64,000 nucleotides of DNA, from NCBI GenBank assembly GCA_033032175.1, contig CM065318.1, forward strand, positions 16,802,001 to 16,866,000, given 5' to 3'. Under the pieces are notes generated by a model that worked only from the letters and a program-made list of their open reading frames with translations, was not told the origin of the DNA and did no database searches. Origin of the DNA: Saturnia japonica. Lineage: Eukaryota; Arthropoda; Insecta; Lepidoptera; Saturniidae. Numbering within the stretch: position 1 is the first letter of the stretch; every line of letters begins with the position of its first letter. Positions 33,076-48,000 of this stretch are shown piece by piece. The translations under genes were made by a program, and so were the position numbers.

Positions 33076-36000
33076 GTAAGCGAACTATATAATATGTATG
33101 TTACTTTCTTTAAGTGACTACTGTTTAGCGTTTGATAATAATAACACCACGTAACCACCATCAAAGTGATGACTTGTACGAAAATGAATCATAGAAAGCT
33201 GGCTGGTTGTGACCATTTATTTGAGTAAAGTATTTGCTGTTAAAGAAAAAAATAAAAAGTTCAAATTTAGAATCGTTTAGCACACGGAGGTAGTCGGGAT
33301 TGGAGGAGGGGGCTGCCCCTAACTCTGACACTACTCCCATTACAAGGTAATTCACTTGGCCCGAGTTATTGGTAGTTAAAGTTTCAAGGTCAAGTTCGAA
33401 ATTTCGACTTTTAGCACTGTTTTAGTATGCTGAGCGGCAGGAATTGGTATAGGGAGAGTGAAGGAAGTAATTCCCTATCTTCTGATACCATTCTTGTAGA
33501 AAAGCCGGGGGCATTGGCCAAATTTATAGGAGGTTCAAAGTTTCAAAGTTAAATCTGAAATATTGGTAGTTGAACTTAGAATAACAATAATATTTGGAAT
33601 TGAAGCACGCTGGCTCCTGCCACGGCATACTCATTTGGCTTGTTCTTTTCCTCATTGCAAGAAACCTAACATGCTTGGAGCTCCCCTCAATTGGTCCTAG
33701 CTACTTATTTAATTTTGAATATCTAAATGTTAGGTAAAACTTTAGTATTCCTGTTATTTAAATGATATAAATTATAGTATTTTTATTCTTAAAATAAATT
33801 AAGTGTAAAATTAATTTTTCACTATTATATATACAGTGTAAACTCTTTATAACGTTATCCTTTATAACGATAAACTCCCTATAAAGCTGAAGTGAGCCCA
33901 ACTTGGTTGGTTTGCGTTAAAACCCACATATTAAAACACTCTTTATAGCGATACACCATTCTCTATTACGAAGAAATGTGTTCATATTTTTAGACAGTAA
34001 ATATTTATTATCAGGTAACAAAAGACTTTGAAGCTCCGAAACATACAAGGTCTGTCTAGCTTTTGTTATCCTTAATTGCCTTGAACACGTGCAGTATGAT
34101 GCATTATTTTCTCGGAAGTGATGGTCTTCGACCAAGAATACTGGGTACCTATCGTATTATCAGTTGTAAACCTACTTTGAAACTGTTAACATGGCCAGTA
34201 AACGGAAAGCGATTAGTGTTGACAAAAAAGTTTGATAGAAGAAGATATGAATAGAATACATAAAATAATACAGTAAATAATAAAAAATAATAAAGTACTA
34301 GCATAGCAAAAAACGTTAGACAAAGTTATCAGACTATATGTGTAAACAATAATTTATAAGCATTTATTATCTAAGACATACATATTAAAAATTCTTGTTA
34401 ATTTGGTTGTTTTTTTGTTCACTCCATATAAGGATAACTCTCTATAAAGACAAAAAATGCTCAGTCCCTTGAGTTTCGTTATAAAGAGTTTACACTGTAT
34501 ATATATATATATATATGTATGTATAGTGTAATATCAAAGTATTTACAAAAAAAGTGCATGGTATTAGCTTTAATAGTAGAACAAAATAATAATAAAGTTA
34601 AAATACAATGTTCTTGACAACAAAGAGACCATACTGTTTTTAGTGTGGTGGTTCACCATCGAAAATGCGATTACACCCCTAACCATCCCTCTTCAACATA
34701 GTCTTGCTGACATCCATAACACATTACTAATAGTTGTCTTTTCCTCAGGAATCAATACCGCTAATGGCTGATCCTAGGATAACTTCAAGGATATTTTACT
34801 ACCCTGATACAAATCTGACTGATTTACTCATGGATTCTGTTGGAGAGGAAGTTCACTTAAAACGGCTACCATATAGATCAGGTAAGAGAAAATTTCAAGT
34901 ATTACCATGCATTTTTGTTAATTGCACATCACTTAATGTGACCTACATATTTCACTTAGGTGTGTTGTGGTCAAATTTCTAAATAGGTTTTAGTTGAATA
35001 TAGCATAATTTAATTATGTTTATTTACTACTAGCTGTGCCCCCGGATTTACCTGTTTTAAATGTTGACTAAATCTTCACCGTGCCATCACCAGAGCACCT
35101 ATGTTGTTGTTTTCACTTCCCGTAATTGCCTACAGCTTGCCAGTTTTTTTTATTTTAAAACATCTCAGCTATTGGATGATACTGTCCCTGATGGTAAGCA
35201 CAATACAGTCCAAACACAATGAGAACCACCTAGAGAGCTAAATCCATTGGTGGTCATAGCATGAAGTTATATAGTCTATAATCAGCCTCAATAAATAGAC
35301 TATAAAATGCAAAAAAAAATATTCTTTTCATGACAGGTGGTTCCAAAGATTAGCCCATTACAAAAAAGTATAATTGCTTGTGCTGTAAAACATATAGATC
35401 ACATTAATTAAATAAATAAAAAATAAAATAATCCCTTTTTTCAGATAAGTAACATCAATAGTTAGTTAGTATAAAATGATAGAAAGATCGTATGAGTACC
35501 TATGTTAGTAAAAGCTAATATGTAGTAACAAGTTTGGTTCTTGCTATACAATTTCGAACAATATGATCAATAGTAGAGGAGTCGTTCCTCCCTACTATGG
35601 TTTTCAGGATGCAGTTGGAGCTGGCCCGCACTCTGCAGAGTAAAGAGACACATTTTTGTCTGAAGATGGCATTAAAGCCATCAACATGTGTGTGAGTAAA
35701 TATACCAGATGCAGTGGAGAAACGGGGCAGCCTTATGAACATCCTGAATCCGTTATTATATTGGAAATGCAGAGAGCTGATAGCCCGTTTGTGTATAATT
35801 GGTCCAAAAGCTGCACGTATAAAGCACCATAGCTTTTGTGTATGACTTTTTTTCAAATGTATAGTAAAAAAATCGTTGTGGTACGTTGTTTGAGGTTTAA
35901 GGTCATTGTGCTATCACTGCGTCATTTCATATATCTAGGTATGGTTAGCATAATGATAAGGACTGTTAGGTTATCATAGCGTAAAAACGAATAGTGAAAC

Positions 36001-39000
36001 ATATTTACTATCTAAAATGGTTTTATTAAAATCATTGGTAAACTTTGTTTCATTAATTTAATAAAAAGGGTTAACAAAAGTTTTTCTTGTAAATTTAATG
36101 AAAGTGGGCTCCCAGCACTTGTTAACAAAAAGAAACTGAAAAGTAATGAAATGTGTGCCAAGCAAGCCTATGGCAGCTTGGGCTTACATCCGCCCACGCC
36201 CCTCCCACAGCCCGTACAATTGTTCTACTTAGAGTTGGGTCATTGGCTAACTGTCGCTGTTTCTTTTCGGATTCTACTTTGAGTATATATGACCATAGGA
36301 TTATATAATATACTACATCTACGTGTGTGACCATTTGCACCCTTTATGAACAACCAGAAAATTCTACGAAAGTTTGTCTGGCTGTACAAAGAGGAATGTT
36401 AGATCCAACAATCATGTAGGAAAGTGAAAGCTGGTTGTGTCTGAAAAAACATGTAAGTAGAATAAATGCAGTAGAAATGAAAGTGCTAACAAGTATGTTA
36501 GGAGTGAAATTGAGTGACAAGATGAGAAATAGTGTGAAGGTTGTTATGTGAAAAAATATATAGTCCCACTGATTAAGAAAGGACAGCTTAGATGCTTTTG
36601 ACGTGTAGAAATGATGAATGAAAGAAACATGATTAAACAGATGATTATAAGACAAGTGTCAATGGGAATGTTGGAAGAGAAAGGACAATTGTTCCTCAAT
36701 CAAATCAGAGACATTCTGGGAAGAGGTCAGGTCAAGAGTACTCTAAACCAATGAGCATGCATGAAAAGATTGATGAATGTGTAGAGGGAGCGAAAGATGT
36801 ATGCCAGGATCGTACGTAGCAAGTGGTAGGATGTGGTCTCTGCCTACCCCGTTGGGAAAGAGGAGTGATTTATGTATCTATGTAACTTTTTAATTGTTTT
36901 TCCAAAGCTCAGTGTTCTATTGAACATTTGATATAATATTTATGATGTTTGTTTTAGGTGACTACAGAAGGGGCATTTATCCATTAATAAATGAATCTCT
37001 GATACAGGAACTACTTCTGAATCCGATGGACGCAATAATTATGTTCCAAGTGAGTGTCTTCTTTATTTTCTAAAGTATTATATTCCACACTGTTCAACAG
37101 AGCAGAATATTATACTTCCCATAACGAGTTGAGCACAAGTTGTATCACCAAAGTATTAAATTTTTTTATGGCTGTGAAACATGCCTTCTAAGTATGTAGT
37201 TATATTGTCAATAAAGACCTACCTATGTTACAAATAGAATTTAGAGGTGTTTCCGAGAAACCAATTACACACAAACAAATATATATGTATTATATATAAT
37301 ATGTGCATATTAGATTAGATCGGCGCGCCGCAGGGAATCCCCCGCGCATACTTGCGTAACAATGTGGGTGAATTCCCACGGTTCTGCTGAATTACTAGCT
37401 CAGTCGAGTCGAGAGTTTCAGTGTTCGTTTTTTTAAAGGGATAGTGTCTATTGTGGTATGCATTGTGAGTGATAAAATTGCAAAAGCATCGACAACAATT
37501 ATTAGTGTTTATAAAAAGAAATTAAGACAGTATTTATGTAACGCTACGAATACTAACAGACAAACAGTTTTTGTTGGACTCAACTTGGTCAGGTCACAGT
37601 GGAATTAGACGATAATAGTTGAAGTAGTATCTTCTGCGACTGCTGGAAGAATTTTTCAAGAACGCTAGTCTTGAAGATTCGGAGCCTTAAAAGGGAAACC
37701 TCCTCCAGTACTAAATTTCCAAGTCCGGTGAAGCTGTAAAAGCCGCAGCGGCTCTGTTTGACGATAGGGCCCTAAAATTAGCGCGTGCGTGCGCCTACTA
37801 TACAATGTGCTACGTCAATCTATACAGAGCGGGACCGCGCACCGAGGGCGCGAACGCGACGGAAACGATTCCCTCGTACTCTGTAACCGACGGCGGATAA
37901 CACGCTACGGTAACCAGCTGTCTGGAAACCAGTGCGTGCGAGCCCCTCTCACTACGTGCGACCAACCCTGTTCACACCCGAAACTACTAGGCGTGAAGAG
38001 GGCGAAACATCAAGGTACACACACGCAGTGAGGTGCCTGCTGGTAGGCGCGGCGATGACGTAGCACGGAGCGGAATGGACTGGGTCGCTGGCGGGTTGAA
38101 CTTAGTGAAGATGCGAAGAAATGACACACAGGCACCACAATAAAATTTGCTGTATTCTTCAAGACAATACACTTTGTTAATACTATATCTTCTGGGTACG
38201 GTTTCTTCCAGTTTTTTTTTTTTTTTTTTTTTTGTAGAACTGACTACACTGTTAGCCTTAGGGGCCCTATCGTCAAACAGAGCCGCTGCGGCTTTTACAG
38301 CTTCACCGGACTTGGGGGCGAGCGCTTAGGGCACTCAGCCGCGAAAGTTTGTGACGACCCGCACGAGGGTGCCAGAGTGGCCGAACCTCGGCTCGGGCGG
38401 TCGTCGCGAATGCGAAAAAGTCGCGATCTAGCTAATTCCCTAATCTTATGAGAATTCGAGCTAACTAATATATACTCATATGCACGTTTCCCTCCTCCTG
38501 GGAGGAAGGAGTGGACCATGCGTATGTGTATTTGTTAATCGGAATGGTTTTTCTACACTAACTAGCGCATTAGTCTAACTAGCGCAAAAAAAAGAAAAAA
38601 AAAGGTCCCTTACAGAACCTGGTCGTTGGCCCCGGTAGAACGCCTTTTATATGGTTTGCCGTAGAGCGAGACGGACGATGGCGTCTCTATCCGTACTCCT
38701 CATTACCGAACTTGGGTGTGGTCCGTTAACCGCGGTAATGCGCAGTGGTTGCAATATTGCTGTCTCTGTCTATTATTATTATTACTTGTATACAGAATAC
38801 AATAAATTGTTAATATCTCTAATTACAGTTATTCAATTACAATAAAAACTATTTCACATCAATGTAGACACAAATACCTATTCAAAAACACTAACTTTAA
38901 CATTATAGGTTAATAAACACCGGAGATATAAAGCATTAAACATTGCAACCTTAAAACGTGACTCGTTATATACGCACTATTTGAGCTTACAAACATTATA

Positions 39001-42000
39001 AAACACATACAGAAGGCTATTTTACTTATATCACACAAAACATTACGTATAACTTTTATATAACATGAATTATTGACAATATATGATTTTAGTACTTTAA
39101 GTGATTATTTTTATTAGATTACACACATTTTCATGACTTATATACTGTTCTTACATACCTACACGCTATAGTAACATATTCAAAACATTAGAAACATTTA
39201 ATTATTGATCGTTCGTGCAAATTATTCATCCTTACAACTTATATTTACAATCGTTATTATCGTATCATTACGCTTAGGCCTATGCGTCGCTAACAGGCCC
39301 CTAAGGCTAACAGTGTAGTCAGTACAAAAAAAAAAAAAAAAAAAACATTACTAAATGTACAAAGAAACGGATATACCATTTAAAATATTTATTGATGGAA
39401 AAACTATCAGAAAATATACAAAAAACACGAGTATTATCTGCTAGAATCACCCAGCAACGGCCTTCTATTCAGCAACAAGCCGCTGTATTGCTTTACGGTA
39501 CTGTACTGCAGTGTTGAATTTCGATAAGAGGCTCTAATGCCCTTGCTACACTCACCGTCTAGACTGCGCGGCCCAACTGTAAAGGCAGGACTATACGTAA
39601 AAGATGGAACACCATACAGATGGCCACACGAGCAGGTAAGCACGTGTAAAGTGGACTGTTATACCACAAGTCACAGAAAAAATAGTTCTAAGAGTAAACT
39701 CACTGGCAAAACCCTGCAAACCAAAACTGCGCAGTCCAAACTTCAGCATGTCAACGATTTCACAAGCATACGCACACTCTTACTTGCGTAAACTGGTGGT
39801 ACAGTGTTTCGCTTTTTTTGGACAGTTGGACTGCGCAGGGAAAACGGTGCGTGTAGCCAGGGCATATTACGCATCTATGTCCAGTCGGTGGATGTCGAGT
39901 ATACTGGCCATGAGCACTGCAAGTGTGGGAGTTTTTGGACAGTCTGGACCTCTAGAAATTGTCCTATGATTTTATTGAAAACTGAATGTTTTAAATCCCT
40001 AAGATGATGCCGACGTCGTCAAATTGGCTAACAATGCTAAGATGAATTAAAAATATATAATCATTGAGAATGTATGTTGTCACACAAAGCATGTTTATTA
40101 ATTTATAAAACCCATCTTAGTAATATGTTATTAATATAACAAGACTATAAGACCCATGAAATAGTAAACAAAATGGTATTTTCCCAGTATCATGGACTCA
40201 TTAATAATAATTGTCAAACAAAGCTTGTATTCATAGGATATTTGGTTTGACGGAAACTAAATATTATAGTTAAATTATGTATAATATTTATCGACTCTCG
40301 TGTTATCAAAAGAGTAACGAATTTAATTTTTATTTTAAAATAAAAATAAAAGCAAACGTTTTGCTTTGTCTTTTTTATCACAGCACACAAAAAAAAGGAC
40401 AACATTTAAAATATATTTTATTTTTACGATAGTATCCACAAGGACTAGTTACGGTTCCTTACAGCCATCCTCATGTATAAATTTAGGATGGGTAACTTAG
40501 ACCTCAGTCGTTCCCGTCGCTGCTCGAAGAATTTGCTAAACGCGTTGTCCAAGCGCATCAGTTTTGATTTGTCATTTTGATCATATACTAAGTAGAGTTT
40601 GTTTATTTCCTATGGGTCGCTAATATAACAAAGCATTATACATTTTTAACAATAACTATTCATAAAAAGTAACTAAAATGCATGCTCACGACATGCTCGC
40701 ACAACAATCAATCTTATGAAATAGATTTATCTAAGTAAATACCTTTAAAACAACAAAAATAAGCGTAAATAATAGTAAGGTAGATTCACAGTAATAAATA
40801 ATAGGCGAAATCTACAAGTGGATAACCACAAGTCACAATCTATATTTTAAAAAGTCGCTATCTGCTTTCGAAAATCCTTACTTTTGTTTAGTCCAATCCT
40901 ATTTATTTGCCTAAAAACATTCAGAATGCTTGTACAACTATCGCAATAAAATGTGCTGCAAAGCAATAAGGCTTGCGTTGCTGTGTTCCACTTTAAAATG
41001 TTTAGGTACGGTACATACATAATCTGTTCTAAGTGTCTGATCTTAGATTTCTTACGACTAGTTATGTTTCTAAATAATTTACTGCAATGACTGGACTGTA
41101 ATCAATAGTTTTCACATTTTACTATCATTAATTAATGATGGTCGAACCATCATCCTTGATATGGAACTTAATGTTTATAGGGGAAAAAAATCAATAGCCC
41201 CATATACAGGGTTATTGGTATTTCGCAGTATTCCCGTTAGGAGGTGATAGGGGTGACTTATTTCCGATAATTTTAATCCCCATGTGCATTATGCAAAAGT
41301 GAACCATTTTTGAGTTATCATGTATTTTAACCTTTTTCAAAATAAGTCAAAAACGCGATATCAAAAACGTATTTAAAAAAAAAGTATAAATTTAAAAATC
41401 TCCTTGTATTCTTCTGATTTATAAAAAAAAGATTAAACACTGGTTATTCACCAATATTAAAACATCTATTATCGGTCCAAATTTAAAAATCCGAGACCAA
41501 AAATGATATTATTTATATATTTTATAGAGATTTTATTCCACTGAAATGCCTAAAACACAAAAAAAGAACGTTATGAAACTTAGCTTGTAGATTATTTTAA
41601 AAACATAAAAATTTAAAATAAAATTTAGAACCTGTAACAACAGTTTAGTAGTAATAACAATTAACAATTAATAATAAGTAACGATTAAGACATTTTGTAA
41701 TTATTTTGTAATTTGGCCTAATTAAAATTCTTGGTCAAAGTGATTAGTCAATTTTTTTAAATCACATTGGGTATTTTTTTAAATTAATTTTATGGAAATT
41801 TTAAAGAACGACCTAAGTTTAGTTTGAATACGAATTTCCGCCTGCTTCCTTTGTGATCATTTTTTTTCTGTTTCTTTGAAATAACTTCCTAATTGTTATG
41901 CATTGTTGGAGAGTTAAGAAAACGGTTATGTTTTTAAAATAATCTGCAAGCCACGTTTCATAACGTATTTTTTGTTTTTAAGACATTTTGGTAGAAAACA

Positions 42001-45000
42001 ATATCGATACAATATTGAAATACTATCGTTTTTCATCTGTCATTTTTAAATTTGGATCTATAATTGTTGTTTAATATTGATAAATAACAAGTGTTTAATT
42101 GTTTTTATAAATAAGATTAAAAAAAGAGATTTAAATTGATAATTTTTAAAAATAAATTTTTGATGTTACATTTTTGAGTTATTTTGAAAAAAGCAAAAAA
42201 AACATGATAACTCAAAAATGGTTCACTTTTGCATGATGCATATGGGGGTTCAAATTATCGCAAATAGTCACCCCTATCACCTCCCATGAGAATACGGCGG
42301 ATTACTAATAATCCCTGTATAATCGTTTTTACAATTTCGTGTACCTAAAATCAAAACACATAGACACAAGGAAGATGAATTTCGAATAAAATTCGGTTGT
42401 GTTAGTATTAGGTCACGTCATGTGAGGTTTGCCTATTGACTCGTTCGAAGTGTTTTACAACAGCAAAAGGAAATCCAGGCAAAATGTAATCAACATTTTA
42501 AAGAAACAGACCGATGGTAATTGTTAATGTCTGTCAATGCACACACTCAACCAAACACAATAATTGTCAAATGTCTTTTGTGTTTTGTAAGTTTTGTTAA
42601 TTATCAATTTCTAACATCTAAGAGGGTCATATTTTTTAATTAAATCAATGAGTAATATCTTCTATTTCACCGCCATGTGAGAACTGTTTTGATAAGCTCA
42701 GTTTATCAGTATTTGATGCGAAGGGCTAAAAAGGCCAAAATAGGCCTAAAGATTTGTGGAAAGCATACAATTACCAGTAGATTAATAATGCAGGAGAGTA
42801 ATTTGAAACTACTAGAGATGTAATATATTTTGAACTTTTTTTTTATGTTTGGCACAGGATATGAGTGGTCCGGATTGGCCTCAGAGACTTAACTACACAA
42901 TACGTACAAAGGAAGAATTAAACACTGAAATTATTGAGCCCCCTGATGGAATTGTGCAACCACATTCAAGTTACGGTAAATATAATTATTCGCATTGTTT
43001 TACCACAATTTAAATTTATAGTTCAACTTGCTTTTTCCCCATTATTCGTCTGTGTATTTTTCGTACTATGTATATCCTTCCCTAGGTGTCGAGCTATTTC
43101 TATGCAGAGTGTAATTGCGATCGATTTAGAGGTATATACGCAAATTATTTTCGCATTTAAATAAAAATTACCACTAAGGTCCTCGTAGACAAGCCTACGA
43201 CTTATGTTATGCGCTTACCTTAGCCTATAGATGCTTGTAATACCATTGAACCCCCTTCCCAAAGGGGTCTATTAACCCTATTCACCGCACAAACACAACA
43301 CAGGTTATTTTGCTACGGTCTTCTCTAGGGTGGAGGTTTGTTTTTATAATGTCTTGTATAATTGTTTGTTTGAAATTTATATGATATTTACAGGAACCAA
43401 TTACGAACCGTTTATGAAATTGCAATGGGTTATCGATACGAGCTACATCAAACTAATGTCTGGGAAGCAAATAGTACAGGTAAATAATATATAACCATTA
43501 TTTGCTACATTTAGTGTTGGTTTAAGAGGAAATGCGGCCGGTAACACATTACGATTTAACAGAAATGTACATCTGTCACGCTCTGCCCGAACGATCTAAT
43601 AGAGACGAAACGAAAACGCGGGGGCGTAGATAAATTGTAATAGTAAAAAAAAACTATTTTGTATCAAGTGTAATATTAAAGTTATGTGAATGGTAGTTGA
43701 TAAAACATTGATTGTATGCATTTCCGAAACTATCGATTAATCTATTGACTATCAATTGACTATCGATTGTTTGTTACTACCTGAATCCACCCGACCAAGT
43801 AGGAACAGCGAAAAAAAGGCCATTTACGTGTTTGGCTTGCGTATTTCTACATTTGTTAAAAACTTGCTATACTTAGTGTCATCATAAGAAACGTTACATG
43901 AAGTGTCCTTAGAACGTAGATTGTTACGTCGTGCAAATCTCGACTATCAATTTTTTTGTTTTGTTTAAATGGTACTGATAAACTTTACAGTACATTTTTC
44001 ATGATAGAATCGTTAATAACTTTCTCGTTAACATAGCTCGCTATGTATAACAATTTAATAATTCACGGCCTTGTGAAATGAATCTGATCTATTGTATTGT
44101 CTGGTCCGTGACAAATTAAATACTTCAGTGAAATCAAAACAAATGACCTTACTGTGAAACAGATTCCTTTCATAAGCGTATAATGGATTGTTTGTTTACA
44201 AAAATTCGTCTATCTGCGACTCGGTTTCGACTTTTGATTTTAGATACGACGCTACAAAAACTATGTTTTTTTTTACATGTACAAGTTCAATATAAAAAGT
44301 AAGTAAATGTATCGATTATAAAGTTTTTGGCTGGATCAAGATTCTGTCATGTAATGGTTTTTATTTGAATTCATAATCTGTTATTTTACCCGAGATGTTA
44401 TGCAATTATATCAGAATTTTACGTAGTGTAGTTTGGTTATTGTGCATGTGAAGTGGATTATAAATACTAGCTAGGAACATCCATTTTAAATTGCCACAAA
44501 AACTCCCTGGGCAGTTTTAACAAGGGAGTAGCCGTCTTGTTAGAGCTAAGTTTGAAGATTAAGAAAATAATTAGAAAACTATTCTAATTACTTGACATAA
44601 ACTTAGGCAGAACTGTGGATTAAAAAGAAGAAGAATAACTAGGTGTGTCCGCTGCTCCTTTCGCGTGATTTAAAAAAGATTGTAAACGGTTTTGGTGTTT
44701 ATTAGAGATGCAAGGATATCCGGTATCCGGCCTATCCGGCCTTGTTTTCACTATCCGGTCGGATACCGGATAGTAATTCAGTATCCGGCCGGATTCCGGA
44801 TAGTAAAATTCAAAAAGTTGTCATTATTTTACACAAGTCAAATCATACCACAATAAGTTATGGGCACCGTTTATTTTTATAATCGCACGTCAAAAATGTT
44901 TGTTTTATTAATAAGTTTAGTTTATTTCCGATCTCGTTCACCGCGCCAATAATCAAATCGAACTGATCGCGTCATGTAACGCAATAAAGGGCCGAATATC

Positions 45001-48000
45001 TGGTAGCCGGATATCCGGCGCTCCAGCTTCGTAGCTTGCCGAATATCTGGTATCCGGCCAAACCACTATTCGTTTCATCTCTAGTGTTTATTTATAGCTC
45101 GCGGTACATAAATTTGATGGTGAGCAAAATCGAGTGGTTTAAAAAAGTGAAATCGTTATAGGCACTAACGGGCGTCCAATAGTCGAAATTAGACTATTTT
45201 TCTGTTTGACATTTGCGGTATGAACGTAAACAATTATAATACCTATATCACTTGCTGTCACTTTTCAATGAGTGCCAATGTCAATATTTTGGGGGGTCTA
45301 CGTTCAATGACATTCATTGGTCTGTTTAGGATTCGCAATATTAATTTATTTTATGAAATATATTATAACATATATAACAGATATTATAGATAAATTTTAG
45401 CTTTCTGCACTCCTTCTCCATATAAACTTTAACCATGCCAAATCTCAGTCTTCCGTGAATGCGATACGCTTAAAAAGGTGTCCGAATTTTTCTCCGTGCA
45501 ACATATTCGCCCATCTTATACTGAACGCGTTTATATCTTGAAACTGAACTTACATAAATACGTATGTAATCATAATATATGCAATGTATCACTAATTTAA
45601 CATAACATATCATCACGCCGGTATCCCTGAAAGGTTAGGCAGAGGTGTACTTTATGTACACCTACAGTTCGCCGTGTATGTTTTTTAGGTCCCATGTAAT
45701 AGAGGGCGAGCCTATTGCCATTTATCGGGCACGAAACCAAACTCCGAGCTGCTACTGGGAATTTCATAGGAAAAGCCCAATAACACTTTGCTCGACCTGG
45801 GATTCGAACCCAGGAACTCGAGCATAGCAGTCGCGCTTACGACTACCAGGCTAATGAGGCAGTATCACTAATTAAACTTTACCTATTGTATATATATTCC
45901 AAGACGATCATAGTAAACTCCAGTCGCGTATCGGAACCAACACCCTCCACTTTTTTATTAAAACAAGACAATTTTTACCAAAAAAGCCTATTTTAATGAT
46001 TTTGAGGAGTTTCGTGGTGTATCGTCGATTTCGAAGGTCCAATGTTAATGCAATTAAAATGGGAACACCCTTGAGGTATCCGCTGTTCAATAAAAAAAGA
46101 ATCATCCAAATCTAAAAAAATACATTCGAATTGAGTACCGTCTTTTGTTGAAGTCGGTAAAAAAAGTAAATATTTCATAGTTTAATTTTTTATTATATAT
46201 ATTGTATTGTCTCTTTACGCGATATTTATTTCTCTAACAATGAGACCAAATTGGATGCTATAAAGTAGTAATAGTTTATTATTATGAGGAAATTACATAA
46301 TTTGATAAGCATTCATTTTTCGCATGACGTGTTTAATATTTTTTGTTTGCTTTATCACGTAAATACGTTCATTGTGATTTAAATATAAATGTTAGGTTAC
46401 TATGTACAGTATAGCAGATTTTTTATTTTTAATAGATTGTTGCATTCGGCCAAAATATCAGTTGATGTTAAGTGACGATGTAGCCCAAGATGGTAACAGG
46501 ATAAGCTTAGTGGGCTAACTTGCTGGCTCTCAAGTGCAGCTGCCGGAACATACATATATAATTTTCTTCGGCGACAGAATTTAAACATGAGGGTGGTAGC
46601 TAGCCTTGCTTGCGGGCATGACAAAATATCCTGTCACCATGCTATAGTTTCATCACAGTGTTTTCCTTCACCGAAAGATCAGTTGAAAGTCTGTCGCCAT
46701 GCACCAATAGGTGTGTTCCGGCAGCTGCACTTGAGAGCCAGTCTTCCATTAGGCTTAGCGTGCTGTCATCTTGGGCCACATCGTCACTTAAGATCATTTA
46801 AGATTGTCTATAAATCTATAACGATAAAAAAAGTCTGGACAGATAAAAAAAATTGTCATATTCGTGATTAGTGTATCAGGTAGATTTCATAAATAAGAAA
46901 AATTGGGGATTTTTTTTACATTATTATAAAATACAAAAAAAAAAATTATCTTTTATAATAATTGTACTAATAATAAGGATGTATCTATATTGTACAATTG
47001 TATAGCAAAATTGAAAAATGAATCCCACATCAAATATAGCGTTTATGAACCCCATTAGCAAAGAACTAAATTTATTTAAAATTAATTTCTTTTCAACAGG
47101 AAGTGTCACTTCAAGAGTTCCCTTTCTACAGAAAAAATGACAACCAGAAGATAGTGATATTATGCGAAATGTTCATGGTGCTTTGCTGGCTATCTCTGAT
47201 GCTGGTCTTCGTGTTTCTCGTGAGCCGTCTTCTTGAGGAGAAGGCTACAGGCATTAAGGCATGTCGTAACTTCGTAATTCGTTTTGCTTTATACACAATA
47301 GTAGTAAATAACATAAAAACAGAATTCATAAAATATTCTAGGTTCATAACTCTGAATCCGGGGATGGCATATGTGCCAAATTTTACGCACATTTTTGTGT
47401 CATCTGAAGCCAAAGGGTTACATAATTTATATTATGAGAATTAAAAAAACTTTTGATGTGCTGTTTTTTTGTTATGATCGAAATTCGACCAGCGATTTTT
47501 GGTTTTTGATTTTTGTTTGACATTTGCAGTATGAACCTAAACAATGAATATTATATCACTTGTCACTTTTCCATTCAGTGACAATGTCAATATTTGGGGG
47601 GGTCCAAGTTCAATGGCACTGGTCCGATTAGGATTCGCAATATTAATTTATTTCATTTGATATATTAGTAACAGATATTATAGATAAATTTTAGCTTACT
47701 GCACTCCTTCTTTATATATACTTTAACTATGCCAAATCTCAAAATGCACGCAATACGCTTAAAAAGGGGTACAAAGTTTTTGCATCACGTATGAATATAA
47801 TGATACTGGGGTTTTTCCTGACGAAACATTTATAGGTACACGTCATATTGTGTAAAACCGTGTTATAGACAATATACCGAACCGTGTTCTCTTTGTTCAA
47901 CATATCTGACGTATACTGGATCGAATAAACTAAATAAGAGTTCAGTCGTTGTGCGCGCATTACGCAAAAATTACTGGATAGATTTTTATCAATTTTCTTT

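Noticed and set aside
34063..34254. 63-codon open frame
   Set aside because: Out of frame with the recognisable pogo start at 34191 and lacking motifs of its own.
39537..39635. Possible exon (open, followed by gtaagc)
   Set aside because: No acceptor with a suitable phase, and ABCA exons 3 and 4 join directly in frame without it.
45795..45860. tRNA gene
   Set aside because: The A and B boxes and the tRNA-like head belong to a SINE with a body, tail and target duplication; not a free tRNA.
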